Source of the DNA: Methylocella sp.
GTDB lineage: Bacteria; Pseudomonadota; Alphaproteobacteria; Rhizobiales; Beijerinckiaceae
Length of the DNA stretch: 64,000 nt
NCBI GenBank assembly: GCA_037200525.1
Contig: JBBCGG010000001.1
Coordinates: forward strand, 397,526 to 461,525
Direction: 5' to 3'
In this document: positions 54,016-63,678 of the stretch, one piece after another
How positions within the stretch are numbered: position 1 is the first letter of the stretch
Layout: each line of letters starts with the position of its first letter
Position numbers and translations under genes: made by a program
The notes under the pieces: model-generated
What the model saw: the letters and a program-made list of their open reading frames with translations, nothing else
Told to the model about the DNA's origin: nothing
The model's database searches: none

Positions 54016-54130
54016 ATTTCGCGGTCTTGAGCGCCGCCGTCGCTTCAGCTCGGCGGCGGGCGGCATGTCAATTCCGAGCGGCCCCTAAGGCTTAGTCGCA
54101 GGTCCCGCGCTGGCGGAACCCGCGCAAAGA

Positions 54131-55336
54131 TCAGCCGGCTTTATGAATATGCTCGGAGGTCTTGGGGAATTTGTCGAACGAGTCGTCGCTGACGCCAAAA
54201 TTGTTCGCGAGGAGATAGTTCGGGCTCGCCGCCATCCAGTCCGAAAGGGTGATTTCCTGGTATTCGCCCGAATCGAACGTGATCACGATCTCGACATCCT
54301 GGTTGCCGACATTGCGAATCGCATGTCCATATCCCGCCGGGATATAGGCGACGTCGCCAGGGACGAAGCTCTTGACCTTGCCGCGTCCTCCCGAACCGAA
54401 CAGGGCCACCTCGGCCTGACCGTTCAGATAGTAGTGCCATTCATTCGCATTGGGGTGCCAGTGCATCTCGCGTATCGAGCCGGGCTTCAGCGTCATCACG
54501 CCGCCGGACATCGACTTCGACATCGGGAACTCCTTCTGGGTCGCAAGACGCAGTTGGCCGCCCTTGGTGTCGATTTTGGGAGCAAGATCCATGAGCGAGT
54601 ATTTATGCGTCAGGCCGGGCGGCAGGAGCACTTCCCTGGCGCGCGACTCCGGAATGATCGGCCCTGCGTTGATATAGGTCTCGCCCTTGGGCAGCGTGTC
54701 GAAGAAACTGGCCGGAATGCCGAAGTTCTCGGCGAGCAAGTCCTTTGGCGTCAGGCTGATCCAGTCGGTGATCGAGAACGTGCCGTGCTCCGAGAATGCG
54801 CCATTGTCGAACGAAAGGATGAAATGGCAGGGTTTGTCGCCGATCGTCTGGATCGAGTGGCCGTGACCTTTGGGGAAGAACCAGACATCGCCCGGCCCGA
54901 AGTTCGCGACCTCTCTTTGGCCGAACGGATCGAGGACCATCACCTGGCATCGGCCGTCGAGAACAAAGGCCCATTCGGCCGCGATCGCGTGCCAGTGCAG
55001 CTCGCGCGAGGCTCCGGGCTCAAGGTACATGTGCACCCCGGCGATGCCTTTGGAGATCGGGAAATTCTCGACGGTGGCTTCCTTGGCCCAGCCGCCTGAG
55101 GTCACCTTCGGCTTGCCGGCGTCCAAGGAGAAATGAAAGTCGGGCAAAGCCTCGACATCGCCAGCGCTGTGATGGACGATCTTTTCGCCGGCCGGCAGCG
55201 AAGTCGAATTTAATGCGAAACCGCCATCGCCCGGCTGGGCGACGAAGCCGTCCGCTCTCGCAGAGCCAGCCGCAGCTGCGATCAAACCGCCGGCCGCGCC
55301 AACGGCCAAGAGATTCCGGCGCGAATAATCCGTCAT
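54131..55336 (-). CDS. Tat-exported bicupin oxalate decarboxylase-family protein, second copy
   Basis: The 401-residue bicupin has a Tat leader (SRRNLLAVGAAGG). The first Mn site has His114, His116, Glu121 and His160; the second is in REMHWHPNANEW and the YGHAI histidine. The lid reads SEHGT (182-186) and keeps the glutamate associated with decarboxylation, though the lid differs from the first copy. It is only moderately similar to 31337-32605, so it is not a recent duplicate. AAGGAATT precedes the ATG in an AT-rich leader. Confidence 0.85.
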   Translation of the reverse strand: MTDYSRRNLLAVGAAGGLIAAAAGSARADGFVAQPGDGGFALNSTSLPAGEKIVHHSAGDVEALPDFHFSLDAGKPKVTSGGWAKEATVENFPISKGIAGVHMYLEPGASRELHWHAIAAEWAFVLDGRCQVMVLDPFGQREVANFGPGDVWFFPKGHGHSIQTIGDKPCHFILSFDNGAFSEHGTFSITDWISLTPKDLLAENFGIPASFFDTLPKGETYINAGPIIPESRAREVLLPPGLTHKYSLMDLAPKIDTKGGQLRLATQKEFPMSKSMSGGVMTLKPGSIREMHWHPNANEWHYYLNGQAEVALFGSGGRGKVKSFVPGDVAYIPAGYGHAIRNVGNQDVEIVITFDSGEYQEITLSDWMAASPNYLLANNFGVSDDSFDKFPKTSEHIHKAG

Positions 55337-55509
55337 GCTTTAATTCCTTATATTCTCTTTATATTACTTTAATATTTGCTGACTTGGCCCCTAGCTGGGG
55401 TTGCGCGACTTCGGTATTTGCCTGAATTACATTCGCAACGGAAGACCTGTCGCCATGATCACTGCGATTACCGTTACCGATATACAATCGCGCCGCGCGG
55501 TTCCGCCAT

Positions 55510-57026
55510 TCAATCAAGTTTGAACAGCTGCCTGATGCGGTCGGACAAACGCTTCGCCGAGCGATCTTCATGGTTCGCCACGCCAGCCTCATCGGCCTCA
55601 GCAAGAGCGCGGCGGCGGGACAGGACGCGGCCGAGCTCTTCCGAGAGGGTCGGGCGCTCTCTAAGAAGGGGCGCAAGATCTTCCGTTTTTATGTCGTAGA
55701 CAATCGAACGCGTCAAGGCGCGCACCGAGCCGCTTTGCGGCTCGCCCAAAAGAAAACCCGCCTCGCCGCAATAGTCGCCCGGGGCCAATCGCGCCAATTC
55801 ATACTCGCGCCCATCCTTCGAAATGTAGATGGCGACCACCCCTGATCGCAGGATTGTCAGCGCTTGCGACACGGCCCCCTGCTGAAGCACCATATCACCA
55901 GCCGCGTAGGCCTTCCGGGTCATCTTTCCGGCGAGGACCGTCTTTTGCTGTTCGCTAAGCGAGGAGAAGAGCGGCAGCCAATGGACGAGCGCGAGAGGCG
56001 CGGCGAGACCATCTTCGCTATCGGGCGCAGACGTCGAGATTTCGATGCTGCCCGGCGTCGGAGCGAATCTCATTCCGGCTGCCATGATGCAACGGAAAAG
56101 GCGATCCAGCACTTCGTTCTGGGCGGCGCCGACGATCGATCGGTCACGAATCCTATAACTTATCTCCAGTTCAATCTCAGAGGCGCTCAGCGTCTTGATC
56201 GACACCGTCGGCGGCGGCGCGCGCAAGATCAAGTTGCAACTGGCCAGACGCTCCAGGGCCACCTCCACGGCTCGCGATGGAAGCACAGACGGCTGCAGAC
56301 GAATTAAAGTTGTCGCGCCATGCGTCTCGTTCGGACTGCTTCTGTTGACGAGCTTTGCTTTGGCGAGGACGCTGTTGGGAATGACGGCAAGATCATTGCT
56401 GGCCGTCAGGAGGTGAACGGCTTGCCAATTGGCTTCAATGATGCGGCAATGATGCGGCCTTCGAAGCCGCTATCGACGACAATCCAGTCTCCGATACTGT
56501 AGGATCGCCCGAGACTGATGGCGATCCCCGAAAAAACATCGGCGAGCGTGCTCTGCAACGCCAGACCAAGGATGATCGCAACCGCGCCCGATGTGGCCAG
56601 AAGCGCGCCGACCGCGAAATGAAGGACGTTGCTGGCGATCGCCAGAGCGACCCCGAGATAGATGAGCGCGGCTAAAAGCTGTTGGAACAATTGGCTTTCG
56701 TTCGGCTTTCGCTCGAAGATCACGAAGGCGCGGACGAAGGCGACGAGGCTCCAGCCGAGCGCGCACCACCACAGAATTACGAGGAAGTAGATGCCCAACT
56801 GATGCGCGGCGCTTGCGCTCGACGCAGGTTGCGGCTGGTAGGGCTCGACGCCGTGAGCAAGCAGCGATGTGGTCAGAGCGACGAATAAGCCCGTCTGCCC
56901 AATCGCCCTCCACACAGCGCCGAGTCGCGGCGATAGAGCGAGGACTGAAAGGCCCGCGAGGAGAAGCGCCGCTGCGTCCGCCGCGGCTTGCGAATGCTCG
57001 GCGATAAATTGCGGCCAGAATGGCAC
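55510..57026 (-). pseudogene. MscS-type channel with cyclic-nucleotide-binding domain, frameshifted
   Basis: The 5' part (from ATG 57026) encodes four or five spans and the MscS pore and beta region (VALAIASNVLHFAVGALL, LQSTLADVFSGIAI, GDWIVVDSGFEGRI). The frame is then broken at an 11-bp tandem duplication. The continuation (EANWQAVHLL, VIPNSVLAKAK) lies in another frame and leads into a C-terminal cyclic-nucleotide-binding domain (YAAGDMVLQQGAVS, PGDYCGEAGFLLGE). Removing one copy of the duplication gives an intact 501-residue protein of the known MscS-cNMP class. As it stands, the channel would end soon after the pore region, and the cNMP part could only start internally. Confidence 0.85.
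56436..56457 (+). repeat. 11-bp tandem duplication breaking the MscS-cNMP gene
   Basis: CAATGATGCGG occurs twice in direct succession (56436-56446 and 56447-56457). Eleven bases shift the frame by two, exactly the offset between the two halves of the gene. Confidence 0.9.
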
Positions 57027-57411
57027 TTATTTTTCTCTCGTCAAACCCCGGGCGTCGCCGCTCGCATCCTAATCTTCGGCCAGGACTCTCCGCCGAGGAG
57101 CGCCTTCGACATCGTTCGAATTGAAGGTTGAGCGCGGCTGAACCGGATGCCCCATTTAGCTCGCCGCCAGCCGTTTTCACAAGGCGTCTTCACCCGCTCG
57201 CTCGAAACGCCCCGCCCGAACGGAACATGGCGCAAACGGCGGCGCATCAAAACCTCGCCGTTTTGCCATATGCGCGTTTTGCCATATGCGCAATGAAGGA
57301 GCTATGCTCGGCTCGGCGAGACTTGCAGAGTTCTCAGCCCAGACTACGCGTCAAAACAACCACATAGAATGGTCGGTTCAGTTTGACGCGATCTCATCTC
57401 CCGGAGACAAA
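57027..57411. other. 385-bp divergent gap, nothing recognised
   Basis: It lies between the MscS-type gene and the alcohol dehydrogenase and should hold both promoters. The open frame upstream of the GTG at 57412 is not convincing as coding. A short direct repeat, CGTTTTGCCATATGCGC, partly overlaps itself near 57260-57290. Confidence 0.4.
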
Positions 57412-58425
57412 GTGAAAGCCGTTGGCTATCGAAAATCCCTACCCATCGCCGCCGCAGATTCGCTGCTTGATCTCGACCTGCCCATCCCGGTCCCGGGGCC
57501 GCGCGATCTGCTCGTCGCCGTCAAGGCCGTTTCGGTCAATCCCGTCGATACGAAGGTGCGAATGCGATCCGCGCCGGACGCGGGAGACGTGAAGATTTTG
57601 GGCTGGGACGCGGTCGGCGTGGTCGAAGCCGCGGGCAAGGACGTGACTTTATTCAAGCCGGGCGACGAGGTGTTTTATGCCGGATCGATCACCCGCCCGG
57701 GAACAAACGCCGAGTTCCACCTCGTCGATGAACGGATCGTCGGACACAAGCCCAAAACCCTTTCCATCGCCGAAGCGGCAGCTTTGCCCCTGACTACGAT
57801 CACCGCTTGGGAATTGCTATTCGACCGTCTCGGCGTTGGCCGAGGCGAGCGCTCCGCCGGCGGCAGTCTGCTCATCGTCGGCGGAGCTGGCGGCGTCGGC
57901 TCGATTCTCATTCAGCTTGCCCGCCGCCTCACCGGCCTCACCGTCATCGCCACGGCATCGCGTCCGCAAACCCGCAATTGGTGCCTCGATCTCGGCGCCC
58001 ATCACGTCATCGACCATGCCAAGCCGCTCCCAGAGGAGTTGAAGAAGCTTGGCGTCGCAGAGATCGATTATATCGCCAGCCTGACCGCCACCGAGCAGCA
58101 TTTTCCCGCAATCGTCGAAGTCATTAAACCGCAAGGCCGATTCGGCGTGATCGACGACCCCAAGACTCTCGACATCAATCCTCTGAAGCGAAAGGCGGTG
58201 TCCGCCCACTGGGAATCGATGTTCACGCGATCTATGTTTGAAACCGAAGATATGATCGCGCAACATAGGCTGCTGAACGAGGTCGCCGACCTCATTGACG
58301 CAGGGGTGATCCGCACCACGCTTGCCGACAATCTTGGACCGATCAACGCCGCCAATCTGAAGAAGGCGCATGCTCTGATCGAGAGTGGAAAGGCCAAGGG
58401 CAAGATCGTTCTGCAGGGATTTTGA
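57412..58425 (+). CDS. Zinc-binding alcohol dehydrogenase/quinone oxidoreductase family protein
   Basis: This 337-residue MDR-superfamily protein belongs to the adh_fam_1 group. The substrate half has VSVNPVDTKVR and GWDAVGVVEAAG; the NADPH-binding GGAGGVGSILIQLAR is clear. The catalytic zinc ligands of true alcohol dehydrogenases are largely missing, so it is more likely an NADPH-dependent quinone or enone reductase. The GTG start has GGAG upstream. It is convergent with the TetR gene. Confidence 0.88.
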   Translation: MKAVGYRKSLPIAAADSLLDLDLPIPVPGPRDLLVAVKAVSVNPVDTKVRMRSAPDAGDVKILGWDAVGVVEAAGKDVTLFKPGDEVFYAGSITRPGTNAEFHLVDERIVGHKPKTLSIAEAAALPLTTITAWELLFDRLGVGRGERSAGGSLLIVGGAGGVGSILIQLARRLTGLTVIATASRPQTRNWCLDLGAHHVIDHAKPLPEELKKLGVAEIDYIASLTATEQHFPAIVEVIKPQGRFGVIDDPKTLDINPLKRKAVSAHWESMFTRSMFETEDMIAQHRLLNEVADLIDAGVIRTTLADNLGPINAANLKKAHALIESGKAKGKIVLQGF

Positions 58426-58451
58426 CGGCGCGTCTCTTGGCGCACACGCCG

Positions 58452-59135
58452 TCAGACGGGAGCAGTCAAGCGCGGCGTCGGTTCGGCTTTCTTCGGCATG
58501 CAGCCTTGCAGGAATTGCTCGACCGCCGCCTCCACCATCCGCTTGATCTCGGCGGCGGCCGGCGGCCGCCGCACGCCGATGAGGCATTGAAACCTTATTG
58601 TCCCAGACAACATTTCGAGAAAATGATCGGCCGCTTTGTGGCTATCTGGCAGCTGAAGCTGACCCCGTTCGATCTGGCGGTCGAAAAATTCCGCAAGGAA
58701 TTCCCGGCTGCGGCCCGGACCCAGTTTCCAGTATTGTTCGGCGATTTCCGGGATGCGCGGCGCTTCGGCGATGATGAGGCGATTGAGGCTGAGAGTCGAG
58801 GCGGAGGTCACGATGTCCAGATAGCGGATGCCGACCTCCTCCAGCACCTCGCGGGGGGGACGCGGCGCTAATTTTTCCGGGGCCAAGCCCTCAAAGATCG
58901 TCTCGCACGTCTCGATGATAAGGGCCTCGAACAGGCCTTGCTTACCGCCGAACAGCCCATAGAGCGTCTGCCGCGATCCGCCGGACCGCGAGATCACATC
59001 ATCCAAAGTGGCTTCGGCGAAGCCCTTTTCCTGGAAAACCTCGCGCGCGGCCTCCATAAAGGCCTCCCTCCGCGCCGCGAGACGTTTGCTCGGCTGCGTC
59101 CCGGCAAAGTCGACATTTGAGGGGGCCACTTTCAT
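58452..59135 (-). CDS. TetR-family repressor of the adjacent RND operon
   Basis: The 227-residue regulator has an N-terminal helix-turn-helix (FMEAAREVFQEKGFAEATLDDVISRSGGSRQTLY in pattern: entry helix, recognition helix SRQTLYGLFGGK) and a C-terminal AefR-type domain. It is divergent from the RND pump at 59218, across an 82-bp gap with repeated sequence, the standard layout for local repression relieved by a pump substrate. Confidence 0.88.
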   Translation of the reverse strand: MKVAPSNVDFAGTQPSKRLAARREAFMEAAREVFQEKGFAEATLDDVISRSGGSRQTLYGLFGGKQGLFEALIIETCETIFEGLAPEKLAPRPPREVLEEVGIRYLDIVTSASTLSLNRLIIAEAPRIPEIAEQYWKLGPGRSREFLAEFFDRQIERGQLQLPDSHKAADHFLEMLSGTIRFQCLIGVRRPPAAAEIKRMVEAAVEQFLQGCMPKKAEPTPRLTAPV

Positions 59136-59151
59136 TCACAACCTGGTTACA

Positions 59152-59193
59152 CATATGATACGTACTTGATATGTACTGTACGATACAATACGT
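59152..59193. promoter_or_regulatory. Probable TetR operator in the divergent gap
   Basis: An 11-bp tandem repeat, TGATACGTACT (59156-59166) and TGATATGTACT (59167-59177), is followed by GTACGATACAATACGT, which repeats GATAC and TACGT. The segment is rich in GTAC-centred dyads and lies between the two start codons. Promoter elements probably overlap it, but I could not assign them firmly. Confidence 0.6.
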
Positions 59194-59217
59194 CAAGGTA
59201 GACCTCCGGAGTTTATT

Positions 59218-62200
59218 ATGGGCATAGTCGCATTCGCGCTTCGCTACCGCCACACCTTTTATGTGCTGGCATTCATGATGCTGTTTCTTGGCGGCAGCGC
59301 GATCCTGACGACGCCCAAGGACATTTTCCCCAGCATCAACATCCCAGTGGTTACGGTCATTTGGCAGTATACCGGGCTGACGCCGGAGGAAATGGAGCAG
59401 CGCGTCACCACCTACAGCGAATATTCGATCAGCTCCGCCGTCAGCGACGTCCGCACCATCGAGAGCCAAACGCTGTCCGGCATCGCGGTCGAGAAGATTT
59501 ACTTTCAGCCTGGCGTCAGCATCGATCTCGCGATCGCCCAGATCGTCTCCGGCTCCGATTCGATCCGCGCGCTGATGCCGGCCGGCATTCAGCCGCCGAC
59601 GATCGTCCAGTATAATGCCTCATCGGTCGCCGTGCTTCAGCTTAGTTTGAGTTCTGACCAGCTGAACGAGCAGCAGCTCTATGATTACGGCATCTATCAG
59701 ATGCGCCAAGCCTTGGCTCCGATCCCCGGCATCACGCTGCCGACGCCCTATGGCGGCAAATATCGACAGATCATGGTCGATCTCGACCCCGACGCGCTCC
59801 GGGCGAGGGGCATAACCCCGAACGATATCGTCACCGCCGTCAACGCTTCAAGCCTGACCTTGCCCGCGGGCGACGTGAAGATGGGCGATCAGCAGTTCAT
59901 CGTTAAAGTCAACACGTTGGCCCCTTCGATCGCCGACCTCAACCGCGTGCCTGTCAAGCAGGTTGGCGGCGCCACCGTCTATCTCTCCGACGTCGCGCAT
60001 GTTCGCGACGGCTGGGCGGTGCAGCAGAACATCGTGCGAGCCGAAGGCAAGCGCTCCGTCCTTTTGACCATCATCAAGAACGGCAACGCCTCCACTCTCG
60101 ACGTGGTCAATCGCGTGAAGGCGGCTCTGCCCGAGATCCAAAAGGCGGCGCCTCCCGGCATGAACATAGACCTCTTGTTCGACCAGTCCGTGTTCGTGCA
60201 GAACGCGATCAACAGCGTGCTGCAGGAAGGGGCGATCGCCGCCGCCCTGACCGCCCTGATGATCCTCATCTTCCTTGGCTCATGGCGCTCCACAATCGTC
60301 GTCATGGTGGCGATTCCGCTGTCAATTCTGACGTCGATTGCCGTGCTGGCGGCGCTTGGCCAGACAATCAACACGATGACTCTCGGCGGCCTGGCGCTGG
60401 CGGTCGGCATCCTCGTTGACGACAGCACCGTCACGATCGAGAACACCCATCGCCTGCTTGAGGAAGGCGAGCCCTTCGACAAAGCCGTGCTGGACGGCGC
60501 TTCCGGCATCGCGATTCCGACGCTGATCTCCACGCTGGCCATTTGCTGCGTGTTCGTCTCGGTGTTCTTTTTGCAGGGGGCTGCGCGTTATCTCTTCACC
60601 CCGCTGGCCATGGCGGTGGTGTTCGCCATGCTCGCCTCCTACTGCATCGCGCGCACGCTAACCCCGATCATGATCGGGCTTTTGATCCGCACGGAGCATG
60701 AGAACCACGGCGCCGCCAAGGGCTGGTTTGGCCGCTTTCATGACGGATTCAACGTGCGGTTCGATCGTTTCCGCGACTTTTATGGTTGGCTGCTCGCCGG
60801 CATTCTGCGGCGGACCATATTGACGCCGACGATCGCCGTGCTTGTCGTGATCGGGGCAGGCGCGCTCTCGCTCAACATCGGTTCCGACTTCTTTCCGGCC
60901 GTCGACGCTGGCCTGATCCAGTTGCACGTGCGGGCCCCCGCGCGCACGCGCGTCGAACGCACCGAGCAGATCTTCCAGGCGGTCGAGGACAATATCCGCG
61001 CGGACGTCGCGCCTAAGGATCTGAAACTGATCCTCGACAATATTGGTTTGCCGCAGCGGCTCTATAATCTTGCCTTCACCGATGGCAGCGCCATCGGCGT
61101 CAACGACGGCATCATCCAAATCGAGCTCGGCGAAGGTCACGAGCCCACCGCGCAGATCATCAAAAAGCTGCGCGCCGAACTGCCGGCAGCGTTTCCCGAC
61201 GTTCTCTTCTATTTCCAACCCGCCGATCTCGTCACCCAAGTGCTGAACTTTGGCGTGCCGACGCAGATCGACGTGCAGGTTCAGGGGAAAGACCGCGAAA
61301 ACAACAAGAAGATCGCCGCGGCGTTGCAGGAGAAAATGTTTAAGGTTCCCGGCCTCGTCGACGCCCATATCCAGCAAGAGCTGAACGCGCCCGAGCTGTA
61401 CTACACCGTCGACCGCACCCGCGCGCAGCAGCTCCAGCTGAAGACGCAGGACGTGGGCAATAACATCAACATCAGCCTCAGTTCCTCGGAACAGGTCTCG
61501 CCTAATTTCTGGACCGATCCGAAAAATGGCATCCCGTACTTCATGGCGGTGCAGACGCCCGAATATCGCACCTCCAATAAGAACCAGCTCGACAATACTC
61601 CGCTTGCCAGCGGTCTCGATCCCAGCGGCACTCCAATACCCACCGTGCTTGGCAATATCGCCACGGCGCAGCGCATCGGCGTGCAATCGGTCTTCAACCA
61701 GTCCAACATTCAAGCGGTCTATGACGTTTATGGCAGCACGCAGGACCACGATCTCGGCAGCATATCGACGGCGATCAACAAGATTGTCGCCGAGGTCGAG
61801 CCTCAGCTCAAACCCGGCAATCACATTGTCGTTCGCGGCCAGATCGAGAGCATGAATTCAGCGTTCGGCAATTTGACGATGGGGCTGTTGTTCGCCGCCG
61901 TCTTCGTTTACATGCTGATGGTCGTCAATTATCAGAGCTTCCTCGATCCGCTTGCGGTGATCCTGGCTTTGCCTGGCGCCGGCGCAGGGATTATCTTGCT
62001 GCTGTTCGTCACCGGCACCACGCTGAGCGTGCCTTCCCTGATGGGGTCGATCATGGCGATCGGCGTTGCTTCGGCAAACTCGATTTTGTTGGTCACCTTC
62101 GCACGTGAGCAGCGCGAGGCTGGGATGAGCGCGTTCGAGGCCGCGTTGTCGGCTGGCACCACGCGACTTCGCCCGGTTCTGATGACAGCCGCCGCAATGA

Positions 62201-62403
62201 TCGTCGGCATGATTCCAATGGCGATCGGCGGCCCCGGGGAAGAGCAGAATGCGGTGCTGGCGCGCGCGGTCATCGGCGGCGTCGCCGTCGGCACCATGAC
62301 CACTTTGTTGTTTGTTCCGTTCCTCTATTCCGTGATCGGCCGTTTTGAACGGCTGGACTCGGAGGCCCATGCGGGCCCGGCTCATCAAGGAGCTTCGTCA
62401 TGA
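59218..62403 (+). CDS. RND efflux pump (AcrB/MdtC-like), second system
   Basis: This 1,061-residue RND transporter has twelve spans and two large periplasmic loops. TM4 carries VDDSTVTIENTH with the proton-relay aspartates. The opening (FALRYRHTFYVLAF) and DIFPSINIPVVTV resemble the group of pumps that lie next to TetR regulators in Hyphomicrobiales. A CCGGAG ribosome-binding site precedes the ATG. Unusually, the pump precedes its adaptor. Confidence 0.92.
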   Translation: MGIVAFALRYRHTFYVLAFMMLFLGGSAILTTPKDIFPSINIPVVTVIWQYTGLTPEEMEQRVTTYSEYSISSAVSDVRTIESQTLSGIAVEKIYFQPGVSIDLAIAQIVSGSDSIRALMPAGIQPPTIVQYNASSVAVLQLSLSSDQLNEQQLYDYGIYQMRQALAPIPGITLPTPYGGKYRQIMVDLDPDALRARGITPNDIVTAVNASSLTLPAGDVKMGDQQFIVKVNTLAPSIADLNRVPVKQVGGATVYLSDVAHVRDGWAVQQNIVRAEGKRSVLLTIIKNGNASTLDVVNRVKAALPEIQKAAPPGMNIDLLFDQSVFVQNAINSVLQEGAIAAALTALMILIFLGSWRSTIVVMVAIPLSILTSIAVLAALGQTINTMTLGGLALAVGILVDDSTVTIENTHRLLEEGEPFDKAVLDGASGIAIPTLISTLAICCVFVSVFFLQGAARYLFTPLAMAVVFAMLASYCIARTLTPIMIGLLIRTEHENHGAAKGWFGRFHDGFNVRFDRFRDFYGWLLAGILRRTILTPTIAVLVVIGAGALSLNIGSDFFPAVDAGLIQLHVRAPARTRVERTEQIFQAVEDNIRADVAPKDLKLILDNIGLPQRLYNLAFTDGSAIGVNDGIIQIELGEGHEPTAQIIKKLRAELPAAFPDVLFYFQPADLVTQVLNFGVPTQIDVQVQGKDRENNKKIAAALQEKMFKVPGLVDAHIQQELNAPELYYTVDRTRAQQLQLKTQDVGNNINISLSSSEQVSPNFWTDPKNGIPYFMAVQTPEYRTSNKNQLDNTPLASGLDPSGTPIPTVLGNIATAQRIGVQSVFNQSNIQAVYDVYGSTQDHDLGSISTAINKIVAEVEPQLKPGNHIVVRGQIESMNSAFGNLTMGLLFAAVFVYMLMVVNYQSFLDPLAVILALPGAGAGIILLLFVTGTTLSVPSLMGSIMAIGVASANSILLVTFAREQREAGMSAFEAALSAGTTRLRPVLMTAAAMIVGMIPMAIGGPGEEQNAVLARAVIGGVAVGTMTTLLFVPFLYSVIGRFERLDSEAHAGPAHQGASS

Positions 62404-63644
62404 ACAGCATGCCACCAGACATAGCATTTAAGCCAGACGCTCCGGAGAATCCGAAAGGGCAGCAACCGGAAGACGGACGGAAGGGGCGCATAGCCCGGAT
62501 GCTTGGTTTTGTCGCTGTCGCGACCGTAGCGGGACTGGTCGGCTTCGGCATCTGGAGCAAATCGAGCCGCAACGCCGATGCAGACGCCGTCCTGCAGGCG
62601 CGCGAGAACGTGATTCCGAAGGTGCGCACCATGATTGCGCAGGAAGATACGAAGCCCCGCACGATTGAGCTGACGGGCAATATGGCGGCGTTCGATAGCG
62701 CGACGATTTTTGCCCGCGCTACTGGCTATATCAGCGTCAGAAATGTCGATATCGGCAGCAAGATGCACAAAGGGGATGTGCTCGCGGTGATTGCCGCCCC
62801 TGATCTCGATCAACAGCTCGCCCAGGCAAAGGCGCAGCTTGTGCAGTTCGATGCGGCTGTCCAGCAAGCGCAAGCCAATGCGGACCTCGGCCGCGTCACC
62901 GACCAACGGACATCGCGGCTCGTCGCTCAAGGATGGTCGAGCGAGCAGCAAGGCGACAACGACAGGCTGACGTCGGCCTCTCGCGTGGCGGCGCTCGCGG
63001 TAGCGCGCGCAAATGTGCTGGCGCAGCAGGCCGCCGTGAATCGTTTAGAAGAGCTGACTCAATTCGAGCAGATCAAGGCCCCGTTCGATGGCGTGATTAC
63101 AAGCCGCCTCATCGATGTCGGCAGTCTCGTCGCCGCCGACGCGAACAACGGAACGCCTTTATTCTCGATCGCTCGCACCGACGTTCTGCGCGTGCAGGTC
63201 TTTGTGCCGCAAACCTTTACCTTTGGAATTTCGGACGGAGATGATGCAACGGCCACAGTGTCGGAATTGCCGGGCCAGGTGTTCCACGGCAAGGTCGCGC
63301 GCAACGCGAAAGCGCTGTCGGCTGGCACTCGCACGCTGCTGATGGAGGTCGACGTCGATAATAAGGACAGCGTGCTGTCGGCGGGTCTCTACAGCGTCAT
63401 CCATTTGCAGGTGCGCCGGATGAACCCGGTCATCGTCATTCCTTCGCAGGCGGTGATCTTCAATTCGGACGGGCTGAAGACGGCTGTTGTCTCGGATGGC
63501 AAGGTCGAACTCCGCAAGATCGATCTTGAATTGGACAATGGCGCCACCGTCGAGGTGAGGTCTGGGCTAAAGCCCGGCGATCAAATCATTCTCAGTCCGC
63601 CGGCGAACGTGACCAACGGCATGCGGGTCACAACGACAACCTGA
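62400..63644 (+). CDS. RND efflux periplasmic adaptor, second system
   Basis: This 414-residue adaptor has one N-terminal membrane segment (MLGFVAVATVAGLVGFGIW), the lipoyl half (GNMAAFDSATIFARATGYI), a coiled coil (residues 135-210), then the barrel (IKAPFDGVITSRLIDVGSLV) and membrane-proximal domain. The ATG overlaps the pump stop (ATGA), so the two are coupled. No outer-membrane factor follows; the next gene is an aldo/keto reductase. Confidence 0.9.
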   Translation: MNSMPPDIAFKPDAPENPKGQQPEDGRKGRIARMLGFVAVATVAGLVGFGIWSKSSRNADADAVLQARENVIPKVRTMIAQEDTKPRTIELTGNMAAFDSATIFARATGYISVRNVDIGSKMHKGDVLAVIAAPDLDQQLAQAKAQLVQFDAAVQQAQANADLGRVTDQRTSRLVAQGWSSEQQGDNDRLTSASRVAALAVARANVLAQQAAVNRLEELTQFEQIKAPFDGVITSRLIDVGSLVAADANNGTPLFSIARTDVLRVQVFVPQTFTFGISDGDDATATVSELPGQVFHGKVARNAKALSAGTRTLLMEVDVDNKDSVLSAGLYSVIHLQVRRMNPVIVIPSQAVIFNSDGLKTAVVSDGKVELRKIDLELDNGATVEVRSGLKPGDQIILSPPANVTNGMRVTTTT

Positions 63645-63678
63645 GAGCGGGCGCGCAACCGATCCAACGGGAGTGGAG

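Noticed and set aside
60658-61824. 388-codon minus-strand frame inside the second RND pump
   Set aside because: Shadow frame opposite a well-conserved transporter.
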